Positions 8,397-18,172 of a stretch of DNA of 64,000 nucleotides are shown in pieces. Where the stretch lies: contig NZ_SSOC01000001.1 in NCBI RefSeq assembly GCF_004801295.1, positions 186,001 to 250,000 of the forward strand, given 5' to 3'. The notes under the pieces are model-generated. The model made no database searches, was not told the origin of the DNA, and saw nothing but the letters and a program-made list of their open reading frames with translations. The first letter of the stretch is position 1. Every line of letters starts with the position of its first letter. A program made the position numbers and the translations under genes. Source of the stretch: Pseudothauera nasutitermitis (GTDB lineage Bacteria > Pseudomonadota > Gammaproteobacteria > Burkholderiales > Rhodocyclaceae).

Positions 8397-9026
8397 TCAC
8401 GCTCGCGAGGCGAGTTTGCGGCGGGTGCGTTCAAGCTCGCCGAGCGCGCGCGGCGTGGCCGCGCCGCGCGCGGTGGCATGGCCCTGCAGGGCTAGGAACA
8501 ACTGGGCGATGGCCCAGGCATCGCCCAGGGCGTGGTGGCGTTGGAAGGTTTCCACGTCCATGGCCTTCATCCACTGGGCGAGCCGGGAGGGGCCGTCCGG
8601 CCCGGGCTCGAACACCGCCGGCATCAGCCAGTACAGATCCAGCCAGGTGAATTCCGGCGCATCGCCCAGCCATTGCCGCCAGGCCGCTTCCAGCATGTTG
8701 CGGTGGAATGCGGCGCCGAATACCACCAGCGGCGCCTTGCCGGCGAAGGCCAGCAAGCCCCCCAGGGCCGCGGCCGGGTCAGGCTCCAGCGCCGCATGGT
8801 AGCTGTCGAGCGGGTTCAGCAGGCCGCCATCCACGGCGATGGCAGCCACCGCGAGCAGGCGGTCGTGTTCGGTGTCCAGCCCGCTGGCCTCGGTGTTGAC
8901 CACCACGTAGCGGGTATCGCTGTGCGGCCGGCCGAGTTCCGCCTCGGGCAGCGCGCGCCAGCGTTCGAATGCTTCGCCGGGCGCCGGAGCGGATTGTCCG
9001 GGAAGGAAGCGGCCGAGCCAGTTCAT
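8397..9026 (-). CDS. DnaQ-like 3'-5' exonuclease fold protein, active site degenerate
   Basis: A 209-residue protein whose RNase H-like exonuclease domain starts near residue 38. The motif I strand reads VVVNTEASGLD where DnaQ-type enzymes have DxETTGLD, so the first metal-binding Asp is Asn. The motif II region reads FGAAFHRNML where a conserved FD is expected. Motif III (HHALGDAWAIAQL) keeps His and Asp. The start codon overlaps by 4 nt the stop of the upstream CBS/nucleotidyltransferase gene, so they are translationally coupled. Homologues next to DUF294 genes are usually called DNA polymerase III epsilon-like. With two acidic ligands changed, this copy may be non-catalytic. Confidence 0.75.
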   Translation of the reverse strand: MNWLGRFLPGQSAPAPGEAFERWRALPEAELGRPHSDTRYVVVNTEASGLDTEHDRLLAVAAIAVDGGLLNPLDSYHAALEPDPAAALGGLLAFAGKAPLVVFGAAFHRNMLEAAWRQWLGDAPEFTWLDLYWLMPAVFEPGPDGPSRLAQWMKAMDVETFQRHHALGDAWAIAQLFLALQGHATARGAATPRALGELERTRRKLASRA

Positions 9027-10921
9027 AGCTGGTAGTCCAGGCGCAGGCGCGATTGCAGCTTGCGCGCCTGGCGGAAGGCTTCCTTGAGGATGCGGCGGTC
9101 CAGTTCGTTGAGCCGGTCGGGGTTGATGCGGTTGTCTCCCGGCGCGTCGTGCTCGGTTTCCAGGTGTTGGGCACGCAGGCGCAGGAGCTGGATGAAGTGG
9201 AAGCCATCGACGATGGCCGACACTTCCTCGTTGGAAATCCCCATGCGCACCGCCGACTGGCGCAGGCGCTGCACCGTGCCGCTGGCGCTCACCCCGGTGC
9301 GCAGGGCGAAGATGCGCGCGGCGTCGACGAACAGGCGGGTGCCGAACTTCTTCAGGTCCAGCGTGCCGTCGTCCTCCACCACGAAGTCGCGCAGGCGGCC
9401 GAGCGGCGGCGCGACCTGCATGGCATTGACCGCCAGCAGGCGCTGGAAGGCGGAATTGGCGCGCGCGTTCTTGTTCAGCCAGCCCTGCAACTGGTCGCCC
9501 AGCAGCCGGTTGCCGTAGAGCACGCGGAAGTCGAAGAAGATCGAGGCGTTGAGCAGGGCCTGCGGGTCCGGCTCGCTGATCCAGCGGCCGAAGCGTTGGC
9601 GCCATTCCTCCGGGGTCAGGCACAGGTCCGGGTTGCTCGCCATGATGTTGCCCTTGCACAGCGGGAAGCCGCAGGCCGCCAGGTCGTCGTTCACCTCGCG
9701 GGCGAATTCCAGCAGGCGCAGCTTGAGCGGCTCCTTGTCCATCAGTTCGGGGCAGACGAAGATCAGCCCGTTGTCCTGGTCGGTGGACAGGGTCTGTTCG
9801 TGGCGCCCTTCGGAGCCGAAGGCCAGCCAGGCGTAGTCGATGCCGTAGAGATCATGACGTTCCAGCGCGAGGGTGATGATGCGCTGGGTGAGCGCGTCGT
9901 TGAGCGCGGAGATGAAGCGGGTGAGCTGTTCGGCGCCCACGCCCTGGGCGATCAGGTTGAGCGCCAGCGCGCGGATGTCGGTGGCCGCGCGCTGCAGTGC
10001 CTCGATGTCGCCGGCGTGTTCGATGCTGGCGCGCACTTGGCGCAGGCTGAGGCGCTGCAGGCTGAACAGGTCGCGTTCCGAGACCACGCCGCAGAGGCGG
10101 CCTTCGACATCCACGACGAGCAGGTGGCGAACGCCGTGGGTAGCCATCTCCAGCGCCGCCTCGTAGGCCGAGGCGCTGGCCGGCAGCACGCGCGGCGCGG
10201 GGGTCATGACTTCCTCGATGGGGCGGGCGAGGTCGAAGGCGGGCAGCACCACGCGCGGCAGCAGATCGCTCTGGGTGAGCACGCCGACCGGGTGTTCTTC
10301 CTCGTCGGCGACCACGATGCAGCCGATGCGCAGTTCGGCCATCTTCTCCAGCGCGGCGCGCGTGGGGGTATCCGGCGAGACCCAGGCCGGCGCCTGCTTG
10401 ACCAGTTCGCCCAGCGGCGTGGTCATGGTCTGCTGCTCGGCGGCGCGCTGCGCGAAGGTGGTCTGCAACTGCTGGCGCGACTGGTTGAGCAGGCTGGCGA
10501 TGTACTGCGTGCAGAACAGGTGGAACACCGGGCTGATGCGCATCAGCTCGATGAACTCTTCCACGCTGATCTGGAAGACGAAGCTGTCGTCCACAGCCAG
10601 GTAGGTGTTGGTGGACGGGCGCTGCGCGGATACCGCGCCGATCGGAAAGCACTCGCCCGGCCCCAGCGTCAGCGCGGTGTACTCGGTGACCGTGGCCGGC
10701 CCCTGCTGGCGGGCCTGCACCTTGCCGCGCTGGACGATGTAGAAGTGGCGCGGGTGCCCCATCTCGGGGGTGAGGATGGCGCTGCCGCGCGGATGGAAGC
10801 CCAGGGTGGCGCGCTCGGCCAGAAAGGCCAGCGCCTCCGGCTCCATGCGGTCGAAGGGCGAGAAGCGCTTGAGGAAGTCCGAACTGGCTCCCACCAGCAG
10901 TTCGGGGGCGGTCTGGGTCAT
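9023..10921 (-). CDS. Cyclic-nucleotide-binding / CBS / DUF294 nucleotidyltransferase-like protein
   Basis: A 632-residue cytoplasmic protein. Domains in order: cNMP-binding-like beta-roll (about residues 15-140), two CBS motifs (about 165-285; IGCIVVADEEEHPVGVLTQSDL and HLLVVDVEGRLCGVVSERDL), a DUF294 nucleotidyltransferase domain (about 330-460; GSEGRHEQTLSTDQDNG, with the GS-x2-R and DxD pattern) and a C-terminal helical DUF294_C domain. The GlnD-like catalytic motif is intact, but substrates of this family are unknown; signal transduction linked to nucleotide or energy sensing is likely. It overlaps the exonuclease-like gene by ATGA, and this two-gene arrangement is common in proteobacteria. 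Confidence 0.85.
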   Translation of the reverse strand: MTQTAPELLVGASSDFLKRFSPFDRMEPEALAFLAERATLGFHPRGSAILTPEMGHPRHFYIVQRGKVQARQQGPATVTEYTALTLGPGECFPIGAVSAQRPSTNTYLAVDDSFVFQISVEEFIELMRISPVFHLFCTQYIASLLNQSRQQLQTTFAQRAAEQQTMTTPLGELVKQAPAWVSPDTPTRAALEKMAELRIGCIVVADEEEHPVGVLTQSDLLPRVVLPAFDLARPIEEVMTPAPRVLPASASAYEAALEMATHGVRHLLVVDVEGRLCGVVSERDLFSLQRLSLRQVRASIEHAGDIEALQRAATDIRALALNLIAQGVGAEQLTRFISALNDALTQRIITLALERHDLYGIDYAWLAFGSEGRHEQTLSTDQDNGLIFVCPELMDKEPLKLRLLEFAREVNDDLAACGFPLCKGNIMASNPDLCLTPEEWRQRFGRWISEPDPQALLNASIFFDFRVLYGNRLLGDQLQGWLNKNARANSAFQRLLAVNAMQVAPPLGRLRDFVVEDDGTLDLKKFGTRLFVDAARIFALRTGVSASGTVQRLRQSAVRMGISNEEVSAIVDGFHFIQLLRLRAQHLETEHDAPGDNRINPDRLNELDRRILKEAFRQARKLQSRLRLDYQL

Positions 10922-11007
10922 GGCGCGCGATTCCGCGGGAATGAGTGCGCCATTATCCCGTATCCGCGCACCGGCGGGCGATTCACCGGTGCGCGGGAGG
11001 GGGGGCT

Positions 11008-12432
11008 TCAGAGCACCTCGGCTGCGTGGTCCGCCAGGCGCGAACGCTCGCCGCGCTGCAGGGTGATGTGGCCGGAGTGCGGCCAGCCCTTGAAACGGTC
11101 GACGGCGAAGGTGAGGCCGGAGCTGCCTTCGGTGAGGTAGGGCGTGTCGATCTGCGCGATATTGCCCAGGCAGACCACCTTGGTGCCGGGGCCGGCGCGG
11201 GTGATCAGCGTCTTCATCTGCTTGGGGGTGAGGTTCTGCGCCTCGTCGATGATCAGGAACTTGTTGATGAAGGTGCGCCCGCGCATGAAGTTCAGGCTCT
11301 TGATCTTGATGCGGCTGCGGATCAGGTCGCGGGTGGCCGCACGGCCCCACTCGCCGCCTTCGCCGGTGGTGCCGTTGAGCACGTCCAGGTTGTCTTCCAG
11401 CGCGCCCATCCAGGGCGCCATCTTCTCTTCCTCGGTGCCCGGCAGGAAGCCGATGTCCTCGCCCACCGGGACGGTCACGCGGGTCATGATGATCTCGGAG
11501 TAGCGCTTGGTCTCCAGCACCTGGGTGAGCCCGGCGGCGAGCGTCAGCAGGGTCTTGCCGGTGCCGGCCTGGCCGAGCAGGGTGACGAAGTCGATGTTCG
11601 GGTTCATCAGCAGGTTGAGCGCGAAGTTCTGCTCGCGGTTGCGCGCGGTGATGCCCCAGATGTTGTTCTTGTGGTGCGAGTAGTCGGTGAGCGTCTGCAG
11701 CACGGCGGTGCGCCCGGACTGCTCGGTCACCCAGGCCTGCAGCGCGTTCTCGCCGTCCTGGTAGACGAATTCGTTGATCAGCAGGTCGGTGGTCAGCGGG
11801 CCTTTCACGCGGTACCAGGTGTGACCTTCCTCCTTCCAGGATTCCATGCCCTTGGCGTGGGTGTCCCAGAAGTCGGCGGGCAGTTCGCGCGTGCCGGTGT
11901 ACAGGAGGTCGGTGTCCTCCAGTACCTTGTCGTTGAAGTAGTCCTGCGCTTCCAGGCCCAGCGCGCGGGCCTTGATGCGCATGTTGATGTCCTTGGAGAC
12001 CAGGATCACCGGGCGCTTGGGGAAGCGCTCGGCTAGGTGCATGACCACCGCGAGGATCTGGTTGTCGCCCTTGGCGGTGGGCAGCGCGGCGGGCAGCTCG
12101 ACGTTGATGGCCTCGGTCTGCAGGAACAGCTTGCCGCTGGCCAGGCCGCGCGAGGGTTCTTCCAGGGCGATGCCGTCGTGCATGTCCTCCAGCGACGAGG
12201 TGACGATCTCGTCCATCGTGCGGCTGGCCTGGCGGGCGTTGCGCGCCACTTCGCTCATGCCCTTCTTGTTGGCGTCGAGTTCCTCGAGCGTCATGATCGG
12301 CACGTAGAGGTCGTGCTCTTCGAAGCGGAACAGGCTGGTGGGGTCGTGCATCAGCACGTTGGTGTCGAGGACGAACAGCTTGGTTGCGGATTTGGACTTG
12401 CTGCGGGTGCTGCGGGATGCGCGCTGGGTCAT
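11008..12432 (-). CDS. PhoH-family ATPase with N-terminal PIN domain
   Basis: A 474-residue protein with a PIN-type RNase fold at the N-terminus (about residues 17-150; KLFVLDTNVLMHDP with the first acidic residue, LEELD) and a PhoH ATPase domain at the C-terminus (about 225-470). The Walker A motif is GQAGTGKTLLTLAAG, and the Walker B-like segment is KFLIIDEAQNLTPKQMKT. PhoH2-type proteins have been described as ATP-dependent RNA helicase/RNase enzymes. The tandem PIN-PhoH length matches the family. It is preceded by a bcp-like gene on the same strand with a 42-nt gap, but a shared function is not evident. Confidence 0.9.
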   Translation of the reverse strand: MTQRASRSTRSKSKSATKLFVLDTNVLMHDPTSLFRFEEHDLYVPIMTLEELDANKKGMSEVARNARQASRTMDEIVTSSLEDMHDGIALEEPSRGLASGKLFLQTEAINVELPAALPTAKGDNQILAVVMHLAERFPKRPVILVSKDINMRIKARALGLEAQDYFNDKVLEDTDLLYTGTRELPADFWDTHAKGMESWKEEGHTWYRVKGPLTTDLLINEFVYQDGENALQAWVTEQSGRTAVLQTLTDYSHHKNNIWGITARNREQNFALNLLMNPNIDFVTLLGQAGTGKTLLTLAAGLTQVLETKRYSEIIMTRVTVPVGEDIGFLPGTEEEKMAPWMGALEDNLDVLNGTTGEGGEWGRAATRDLIRSRIKIKSLNFMRGRTFINKFLIIDEAQNLTPKQMKTLITRAGPGTKVVCLGNIAQIDTPYLTEGSSGLTFAVDRFKGWPHSGHITLQRGERSRLADHAAEVL

Positions 12433-12474
12433 CGTGGCGGCTCGCTGGTCGGGGGAATCTGCGGGGATTGGCGC

Positions 12475-12918
12475 TTACAGGGCGCGGACGAATTCGAGCA
12501 CTTCCTGGGCATGGCCGGGCACCTTCACGCCGCGCCACTCGCGCGCCAGGCTGCCGTCGGCGGCGAACACGAAGGTGCTGCGCTCGATGCCGCGCACCTG
12601 CTTGCCGTACATGTTCTTCATCTTGATCACGCCGAAGGCGGTGCACAGCGCCTCGTCGGCGTCGGAGATCAGTTCGAAGGGCAGTTCCAGCTTGGCCTTG
12701 AAGTTCTCGTGCGACTTCAGGCTGTCGCGGCTGACGCCGAACACCCGGCAGCCGGCGGCGGCGAAATCGGCGTGCAGGGCGCCGAAATCCCTGGTTTCGT
12801 TGGTGCAGCCCGGGGTGTTGTCCTTGGGGTAGAAGTACAGCACCAGCTTGTTGCCTTGCAGGTTGCCGAGGGCGAGCGGGCCGCCGGTGGCCGGCAGGGT
12901 GAGCGTGGGAAGATTCAT
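12475..12918 (-). CDS. Peroxiredoxin, Bcp/PrxQ-like, without the usual resolving cysteine
   Basis: A 147-residue thiol peroxidase reducing peroxides in the cytoplasm. The peroxidatic cysteine is in NTPGCTNETRDF (residue 38). Canonical Bcp/PrxQ has a second cysteine five residues later; here that position is Arg. Other cysteines, in AAGCRVFGV and EALCTAFGV, could resolve the sulfenate, or it may act as a 1-Cys enzyme. The catalytic Pro/Thr and a distal Arg (GVSRDS) are present. The start MNLPTLTLP is unambiguous. Family call is secure; the thiol mechanism is atypical. Confidence 0.85.
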   Translation of the reverse strand: MNLPTLTLPATGGPLALGNLQGNKLVLYFYPKDNTPGCTNETRDFGALHADFAAAGCRVFGVSRDSLKSHENFKAKLELPFELISDADEALCTAFGVIKMKNMYGKQVRGIERSTFVFAADGSLAREWRGVKVPGHAQEVLEFVRAL

Positions 12919-12985
12919 GGCGCCTCCGTGGGGTCGATGCCCCGAGCGTAGCGGACGAGGGCGGGCGCTGACAATCGTGCTTTGT

Positions 12986-13366
12986 TTACACGGAAGGGTC
13001 GAACAGCAGCGCGGCGACCACCTTGCGCCCTTCTCCGGCGAGGATGTTGTAGGTGCGGCAGGCGGCGGGCAGGTCCATCGCCTCGAAGCCGATGCCGGCC
13101 TCGATCAGCGGGCGCAGCAGCGCCGGGGCGGGAAAGCGCTGGCGTGTCCCGGTGCCGATCAGCACCACCTGCGGGGCCAGATCCCGCAATGCGGCGAAGT
13201 CCTCGGCACGCAGCCCGGCGAAGCCGCCGGGCGCCCAACCGGCGTGCAGTGCGTCGGGGGTGACGAGCAGGTTGCCGTCGTGGCGCACCTTGTTGATCAG
13301 CACGTGGTCGGTGCCGTAACCGGTGATCAGGTTGAGGCCGGCAGGTTGGTCGATGTGCAGCTTCAT
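12986..13366 (-). CDS. Mth938-like domain (DUF498) protein
   Basis: A 126-residue protein of the Mth938/NDUFAF3-like family, with GTDHVLINKVRHDGNLLVTPDAL, PQVVLIGTGTRQRFP and DLPAACRTYNILAGEGRKVVAALL in the expected order (only parts quoted here span conserved strands). Function in bacteria is unknown; the mitochondrial relative helps assemble complex I. The start MKLHIDQPAG gives the usual short length. It is on the same strand as the downstream peroxiredoxin (67-nt gap) and divergent from the aminotransferase gene. Confidence 0.82.
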   Translation of the reverse strand: MKLHIDQPAGLNLITGYGTDHVLINKVRHDGNLLVTPDALHAGWAPGGFAGLRAEDFAALRDLAPQVVLIGTGTRQRFPAPALLRPLIEAGIGFEAMDLPAACRTYNILAGEGRKVVAALLFDPSV

Positions 13367-13512
13367 GGTCTTGTGTGGAGCGGGCTTGAGGGGTGATGCG
13401 GGCAAATTGCCGCGCTGCGGCAGCGCGGCTAAGATAGCAATCTTTGCTCCGTCAACACGGAGCAGACGCGAATCCGCCGCGACGAGCGGACGATACGACG
13501 AGGACGACGGAA

Positions 13513-14817
13513 ATGAAAGCGGCGAAACCCCTGAACCTGGCTGTGGCACCCACCGAGGCGGTCAAGGCCGAGGCCGCCGCCGCGCCGCGCGTCATCCGCA
13601 AGTCCGCCAAGCTCGCCGACGTGTGCTACGACATCCGCGGCCCGGTGCTCACGCGCGCCAAGCAGATGGAGGACGAGGGCCACAAGATCGTCAAGCTGAA
13701 CATCGGCAACCTGGCCGCGTTCGGCTTCGACGCGCCCGAAGAGATCCAGATGGACATGATCCGCAACCTGCCGAATTCGGCGGGCTATTCGGATTCCAAG
13801 GGCATCTTCTCCGCGCGCAAGGCGGTGATGCACTACACCCAGCAGAAGGGCATCAAGGGCGTGGACATCGAGGACATCTACATCGGCAACGGCGTGTCCG
13901 AGCTGATCGTGATGGCCATGAACGCGCTGCTCAACCAGGGCGACGAGGTGCTGGTGCCGGCGCCCGACTATCCGCTGTGGACGGCGGCGGTGAGCCTGTC
14001 CGGCGGGCGCCCGGTGCACTACCTGTGCGACGAGGCCAGCGGCTGGATGCCGGACATCGCCGACATGCGCGCCAGGATCACGCCCAACACGCGCGCCATC
14101 GTGGTGATCAACCCGAACAATCCCACCGGCGCGCTGTACCCGGACGAGGTGCTCAGGGAGATCATCGCCCTGGCCCGCGAGCACGACCTGATCCTGTTCG
14201 CCGACGAGGTGTACGACAAGGTGCTGTACGAGGGCGCCACGCACACCTCGATGGCCGCGCTCTCCGAGGACGTGCTCACCATCGTGTTCAACGGCCTGTC
14301 GAAGAACTACCGTTCCTGCGGCTACCGCGCCGGCTGGATGGTGGTGTGCGGCGACAAGCGGCGCGCCACGGATTACATCGAGGGCCTCAACATGCTGGCC
14401 TCGATGCGCCTGTGCGCCAACGTGCCCGGCCAATACGCCATCCAGACCGCGCTGGGCGGCTACCAGAGCATCGACGACCTGGTGGCCGAGGGCGGGCGCA
14501 TGCGCCGCCAGCGCGACCTGGCCTGGGAACTGATCTCGGCGATTCCGGGGGTGTCCTGCGTCAAGCCCAAGGCCACGCTGTACATGTTCCCGCGCCTGGA
14601 CCCGAAGATCTATCCCATCGAGGACGACCAGGCCTTCATCACCGAACTGCTGGAAGAAGAACGCGTGCTGCTGGTGCAGGGCACCGGCTTCAACTGGCCG
14701 CATCCGGACCACTTCCGCCTGGTTTTCCTGCCGCACGAGGACGACCTGCGCGATGCCATCGGGCGCATCGCGCGCTTCCTGGAGCATTACCGCAAACGCC
14801 ACGGCGCCACCGCCTGA
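13513..14817 (+). CDS. alaA: Alanine/valine-type pyridoxal-phosphate aminotransferase (AlaA-like)
   Basis: A 434-residue class I aminotransferase. ATG 13513 follows a purine-rich GAGGACGACGGA site. The upstream in-frame extension lacks family character. The N-terminal ~30 residues are low complexity, then the domain begins DVCYDIRGPVLTRAKQME. Key segments are PNNPTGALY, FADEVYDKV and the PLP-lysine loop SKNYRSCGYRAGW. AlaA makes alanine from pyruvate using glutamate. The gene is followed by homoserine dehydrogenase on the same strand after 49 nt, so the aminotransferase and threonine genes probably form one operon, an arrangement often seen in betaproteobacteria. Confidence 0.87.
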   Translation: MKAAKPLNLAVAPTEAVKAEAAAAPRVIRKSAKLADVCYDIRGPVLTRAKQMEDEGHKIVKLNIGNLAAFGFDAPEEIQMDMIRNLPNSAGYSDSKGIFSARKAVMHYTQQKGIKGVDIEDIYIGNGVSELIVMAMNALLNQGDEVLVPAPDYPLWTAAVSLSGGRPVHYLCDEASGWMPDIADMRARITPNTRAIVVINPNNPTGALYPDEVLREIIALAREHDLILFADEVYDKVLYEGATHTSMAALSEDVLTIVFNGLSKNYRSCGYRAGWMVVCGDKRRATDYIEGLNMLASMRLCANVPGQYAIQTALGGYQSIDDLVAEGGRMRRQRDLAWELISAIPGVSCVKPKATLYMFPRLDPKIYPIEDDQAFITELLEEERVLLVQGTGFNWPHPDHFRLVFLPHEDDLRDAIGRIARFLEHYRKRHGATA

Positions 14818-14866
14818 GCGGCGCCGCGTTCCACCTTCTTTCAACGACGACACGGAAACACACTGC

Positions 14867-16177
14867 ATGAAACCGATCAACGTAGGCCTGCTCGGCATCG
14901 GAACCGTCGGCGGCGGCACCTTCAACGTTCTGAAGCGCAACGAGGAAGAGATTACCCGGCGCGCCGGGCGGCCGATCCGCATCACCACGGTGGCCGACAA
15001 GAACCTCGAGCTGGCCCGCTCGGTGACCGGTGGCGCGGTGAAACTGACCGACGACGCCTTCGCGGTGGTCGCCGACCCCGAGATCGACATCGTCGTCGAA
15101 CTGATCGGCGGCTACGGCGTGGCCAGGGAACTGGTGCTGAAGGCCATCGAAAACGGCAAGCACGTGGTCACCGCCAACAAGGCGCTGCTGGCCGTGCATG
15201 GCAACGAGATCTTCGCCGCCGCGCAGAAGAAGGGCGTCATGGTGGCCTTCGAGGCCGCGGTGGCCGGCGGCATCCCCATCATCAAGGCGCTGCGCGAGGG
15301 CCTCACCGCCAACCGCATCCAGTGGCTGGCCGGCATCATCAACGGCACCACCAACTTCATCCTGTCCGAGATGCGCGACAAGGGCCTGCCGTTCGCCGAA
15401 GTGCTCAAGCAGGCCCAGGCCCTGGGCTATGCCGAGGCCGACCCCACCTTCGACATCGAGGGCGTGGACGCCGCGCACAAGGCCACCATCATGAGCGCCA
15501 TCGCCTTCGGCATTCCCATGCAGTTCGACAAGGCCCACGTGGAAGGCATCACCAGCCTGGAATCGGCCGACATCACCTACGCCGAACAGCTCGGCTACCG
15601 CATCAAGCTGCTGGGCATCGCGCGCCGCCGCGACAACGGCGTGGAACTGCGCGTGCATCCCACGCTGATCCCCGCCAAGCGCCTGATCGCCAACGTGGAA
15701 GGCGCGATGAACGCCGTGCTGGTGCAGGGCGATGCCGTGGGCGCCACGCTGTACTACGGCAAGGGCGCCGGCGCCGAACCCACCGCCAGCGCGGTGATCG
15801 CCGATCTGGTGGACGTCACCCGCCTGCACACCGCCGATCCGGAACACCGCGTGCCGCACCTGGCCTTCCAGCCCGACCAGGTGCGCGACGTGGCGGTGCT
15901 GCCGATCGACGAGGTGGTGACCTCCTACTATCTGCGCCTGCGGGTCGAGGACAAGCCCGGCGTGCTGGCCGACATCACCCGCATTCTGGCCGACAGCGAC
16001 ATCTCCATCGACGCGATGATCCAGAAGGAGCCGGCCGAAGGCGAGACGCAGACCGACATCATCATGCTGACCCACCAGACCGTGGAGAAGAACGCCAATG
16101 CCGCCATCGCGCGCATCGAGGCGCTGCCGGTGGTGTGCGGCAAGGTGACCCGCCTGCGCCTGGAAAACCTGCAGTAA
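14867..16177 (+). CDS. hom: Homoserine dehydrogenase
   Basis: A 436-residue NAD(P)-dependent enzyme reducing aspartate semialdehyde to homoserine, a branch point for threonine and methionine. It opens with the nucleotide-binding loop [16 protein letters not shown], has [15 protein letters not shown] and the catalytic-domain segments [17 protein letters not shown] and [11 protein letters not shown], and ends with a C-terminal ACT domain (about residues 355-430; [20 protein letters not shown]) expected to bind threonine as feedback inhibitor. Length is standard for the monofunctional enzyme. It lies directly before dtd and thrC, so a threonine operon is likely. Confidence 0.93.
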   Translation: MKPINVGLLGIGTVGGGTFNVLKRNEEEITRRAGRPIRITTVADKNLELARSVTGGAVKLTDDAFAVVADPEIDIVVELIGGYGVARELVLKAIENGKHVVTANKALLAVHGNEIFAAAQKKGVMVAFEAAVAGGIPIIKALREGLTANRIQWLAGIINGTTNFILSEMRDKGLPFAEVLKQAQALGYAEADPTFDIEGVDAAHKATIMSAIAFGIPMQFDKAHVEGITSLESADITYAEQLGYRIKLLGIARRRDNGVELRVHPTLIPAKRLIANVEGAMNAVLVQGDAVGATLYYGKGAGAEPTASAVIADLVDVTRLHTADPEHRVPHLAFQPDQVRDVAVLPIDEVVTSYYLRLRVEDKPGVLADITRILADSDISIDAMIQKEPAEGETQTDIIMLTHQTVEKNANAAIARIEALPVVCGKVTRLRLENLQ

Positions 16178-16190
16178 GCCGGCGCGGCGC

Positions 16191-16652
16191 GTGCGGGTGC
16201 TGGTGCAGCGCGTGCGCGCCGCGCGGGTCGAGGTCGAGGGCCGGGTCACCGGCGCCATCGGCCCCGGCCTGCTGTTGCTGATCGGCTTCGAAAGTGCCGA
16301 CGCCCCGGCCGACGCCGAAGACCAGGCGTGGATGGCCGGCAAGCTGCTGCGCCTGCGCCTGTTCGGCGACGAGGCTGGGGTGATGAACCGCAGCGTTACC
16401 GACGTGGGCGGGGAACTGCTGGCGGTCAGCCAGTTCACCCTGTTCGCTTCCACCCGCAAGGGCAACCGGCCGTCGTGGAGCCGGGCCGCGCCGCCGGAGG
16501 TGGCGGGGCCGCTGTTCGACGGCTTCGTTGCCCGGCTTGCGCAGGAGTTTGGCCGTCCGCTGCCGACCGGGGTGTTCGGCGCCGACATGCGGGTCCATCT
16601 GGAAAACGATGGCCCGGTGACCCTGATGATCGATTCGCGGGCGCGCGAGTGA
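16191..16652 (+). CDS. dtd: D-aminoacyl-tRNA deacylase
   Basis: A 153-residue enzyme that removes D-amino acids mischarged onto tRNA. It starts with GTG at 16191 ([13 protein letters not shown]), 13 nt after hom. The catalytic motif SQFTLFA and the C-terminal [19 protein letters not shown] are intact, and the cross-subunit loop reads NRPSW. The N-terminal strand and length are typical of Dtd1. It sits between hom and thrC; the position is probably operon convenience rather than pathway logic. Confidence 0.92.
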   Translation: MRVLVQRVRAARVEVEGRVTGAIGPGLLLLIGFESADAPADAEDQAWMAGKLLRLRLFGDEAGVMNRSVTDVGGELLAVSQFTLFASTRKGNRPSWSRAAPPEVAGPLFDGFVARLAQEFGRPLPTGVFGADMRVHLENDGPVTLMIDSRARE

Positions 16653-16689
16653 GGCCGCGCCCTTCCTGACCCAGACCAAGGAATCCGCC

Positions 16690-18132
16690 GTGAAATACCT
16701 TTCCACCCGCGGCCATGCCGGCCGGCCCGAATTCTGCGACATCCTGCTCGGCGGCCTGGCGCCGGACGGCGGCCTGTACCTGCCGGAAGCCTACCCGCAG
16801 ATCAGCCGCGCCGAACTGGATGCCTGGCGCAAGCTCTCCTACGCTGGACTGGCCTTCGAGATTCTCTCCCGCTTCATCACCGACATTCCGCCCGCCGACC
16901 TCGAGGCGATCTGCGACAAGACCTACACCGCCCAGGTGTACCGCCACGCGCGTCCCGGCGACGACGCGGCCGAGATCACCCCGGTGCATTGGCTGGAAGA
17001 AGGCAAGCTGGGCCTGCTGGAACTGTCCAATGGCCCCACGCTGGCCTTCAAGGACATGGCCATGCAGCTGCTCGGCAACCTGTTCGAGTACGTGCTGGCC
17101 CGGCGCGGCGAATCCATCAACATCCTCGGCGCCACCTCGGGCGACACCGGCTCGGCGGCCGAGTACGCCATGCGCGGCAAGCGCGGCGTGCGCGTGTTCA
17201 TGCTCTCGCCGCACGGCAAGATGAGCGCCTTCCAGCGCGCGCAGATGTATTCGCTGCAGGATGAAAACATCTTCAACATCGCCGTCACCGGCATGTTCGA
17301 CGATGCCCAGGACATCGTGAAGGCGGTGTCCAACGACGCCGCGTTCAAGGCCGCGCACAAGATCGGCGCGGTGAACTCGATCAACTGGGCGCGCGTGGCT
17401 GCGCAGGTGGTGTACTACTTCAAGGGCTATTTCGCCGCCACCGAATCCAACGACCAGCAGGTGGCGTTCTGCGTGCCCTCGGGCAACTTCGGCAACATCT
17501 GCGCCGGCCACATCGCGCGCATGATGGGCCTGCCGGTGGCCAAACTGATCCTCGCCACCAACGAGAACGACGTGCTCGACGAGTTCTTCCGTACCGGCGT
17601 GTACCGCCCGCGCAAGACCAGCGAGACGCGCGTGACCTCCAGCCCGTCGATGGACATCTCCAAGGCCTCCAACTTCGAGCGCTTCGTGTTCGATCTGGTC
17701 GGCCGCGACCCGGCCAGGGTGGCCGCGCTGTGGGCCGAGGTGGATGCCGGACGCGCCTTCGATCTGTCGGTCTCGGCGGAATTCGCCGCCATCGACCGGT
17801 TCGGTTTCGTCTCCGGGGCGAGCACGCACGCCGACCGCCTGGCGACCATCCGCAAGGTCTTTGAGCGGTACGGCGTGACCATCGACCCCCACACCGCCGA
17901 CGGCGTCAAGGTGGCCTGGGAGCGCGCCGCCGAGGTGCCGGCCGGCGTGCCGTTGGTGGTGCTGGAAACCGCGCTGCCGGTGAAGTTCGCCGAAACCATC
18001 CGCGAGGCGCTGGGGCGCGAGCCGGAACGCCCGGCGGACTTCGACGGCATCGAGGCGCTGCCGCAGCGCGTCGAGGTGATGGCGCCCGACGTCGAGGCGG
18101 TCAAGCGTTTCATCGTCGAGCATCTGGATTGA
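16690..18132 (+). CDS. thrC: Threonine synthase
   Basis: A 480-residue PLP enzyme converting O-phosphohomoserine to threonine. GTG at 16690 is the start (MKYLSTRGHAGRPEF). Typical segments are GGLYLPEAYPQ, the PLP lysine in PTLAFKDMAMQLLG, the ATSGDTGSAAEYAM loop and PSGNFGNICAGHIA. Length matches the long gram-negative ThrC. Together with hom, 500 nt upstream, it completes the threonine branch from aspartate semialdehyde; homoserine kinase is not in the window. Confidence 0.93.
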   Translation: MKYLSTRGHAGRPEFCDILLGGLAPDGGLYLPEAYPQISRAELDAWRKLSYAGLAFEILSRFITDIPPADLEAICDKTYTAQVYRHARPGDDAAEITPVHWLEEGKLGLLELSNGPTLAFKDMAMQLLGNLFEYVLARRGESINILGATSGDTGSAAEYAMRGKRGVRVFMLSPHGKMSAFQRAQMYSLQDENIFNIAVTGMFDDAQDIVKAVSNDAAFKAAHKIGAVNSINWARVAAQVVYYFKGYFAATESNDQQVAFCVPSGNFGNICAGHIARMMGLPVAKLILATNENDVLDEFFRTGVYRPRKTSETRVTSSPSMDISKASNFERFVFDLVGRDPARVAALWAEVDAGRAFDLSVSAEFAAIDRFGFVSGASTHADRLATIRKVFERYGVTIDPHTADGVKVAWERAAEVPAGVPLVVLETALPVKFAETIREALGREPERPADFDGIEALPQRVEVMAPDVEAVKRFIVEHLD

Positions 18133-18172
18133 GGCGCGGCCGCCGTACCCCATCCCGCCGGGAGAACGGACC

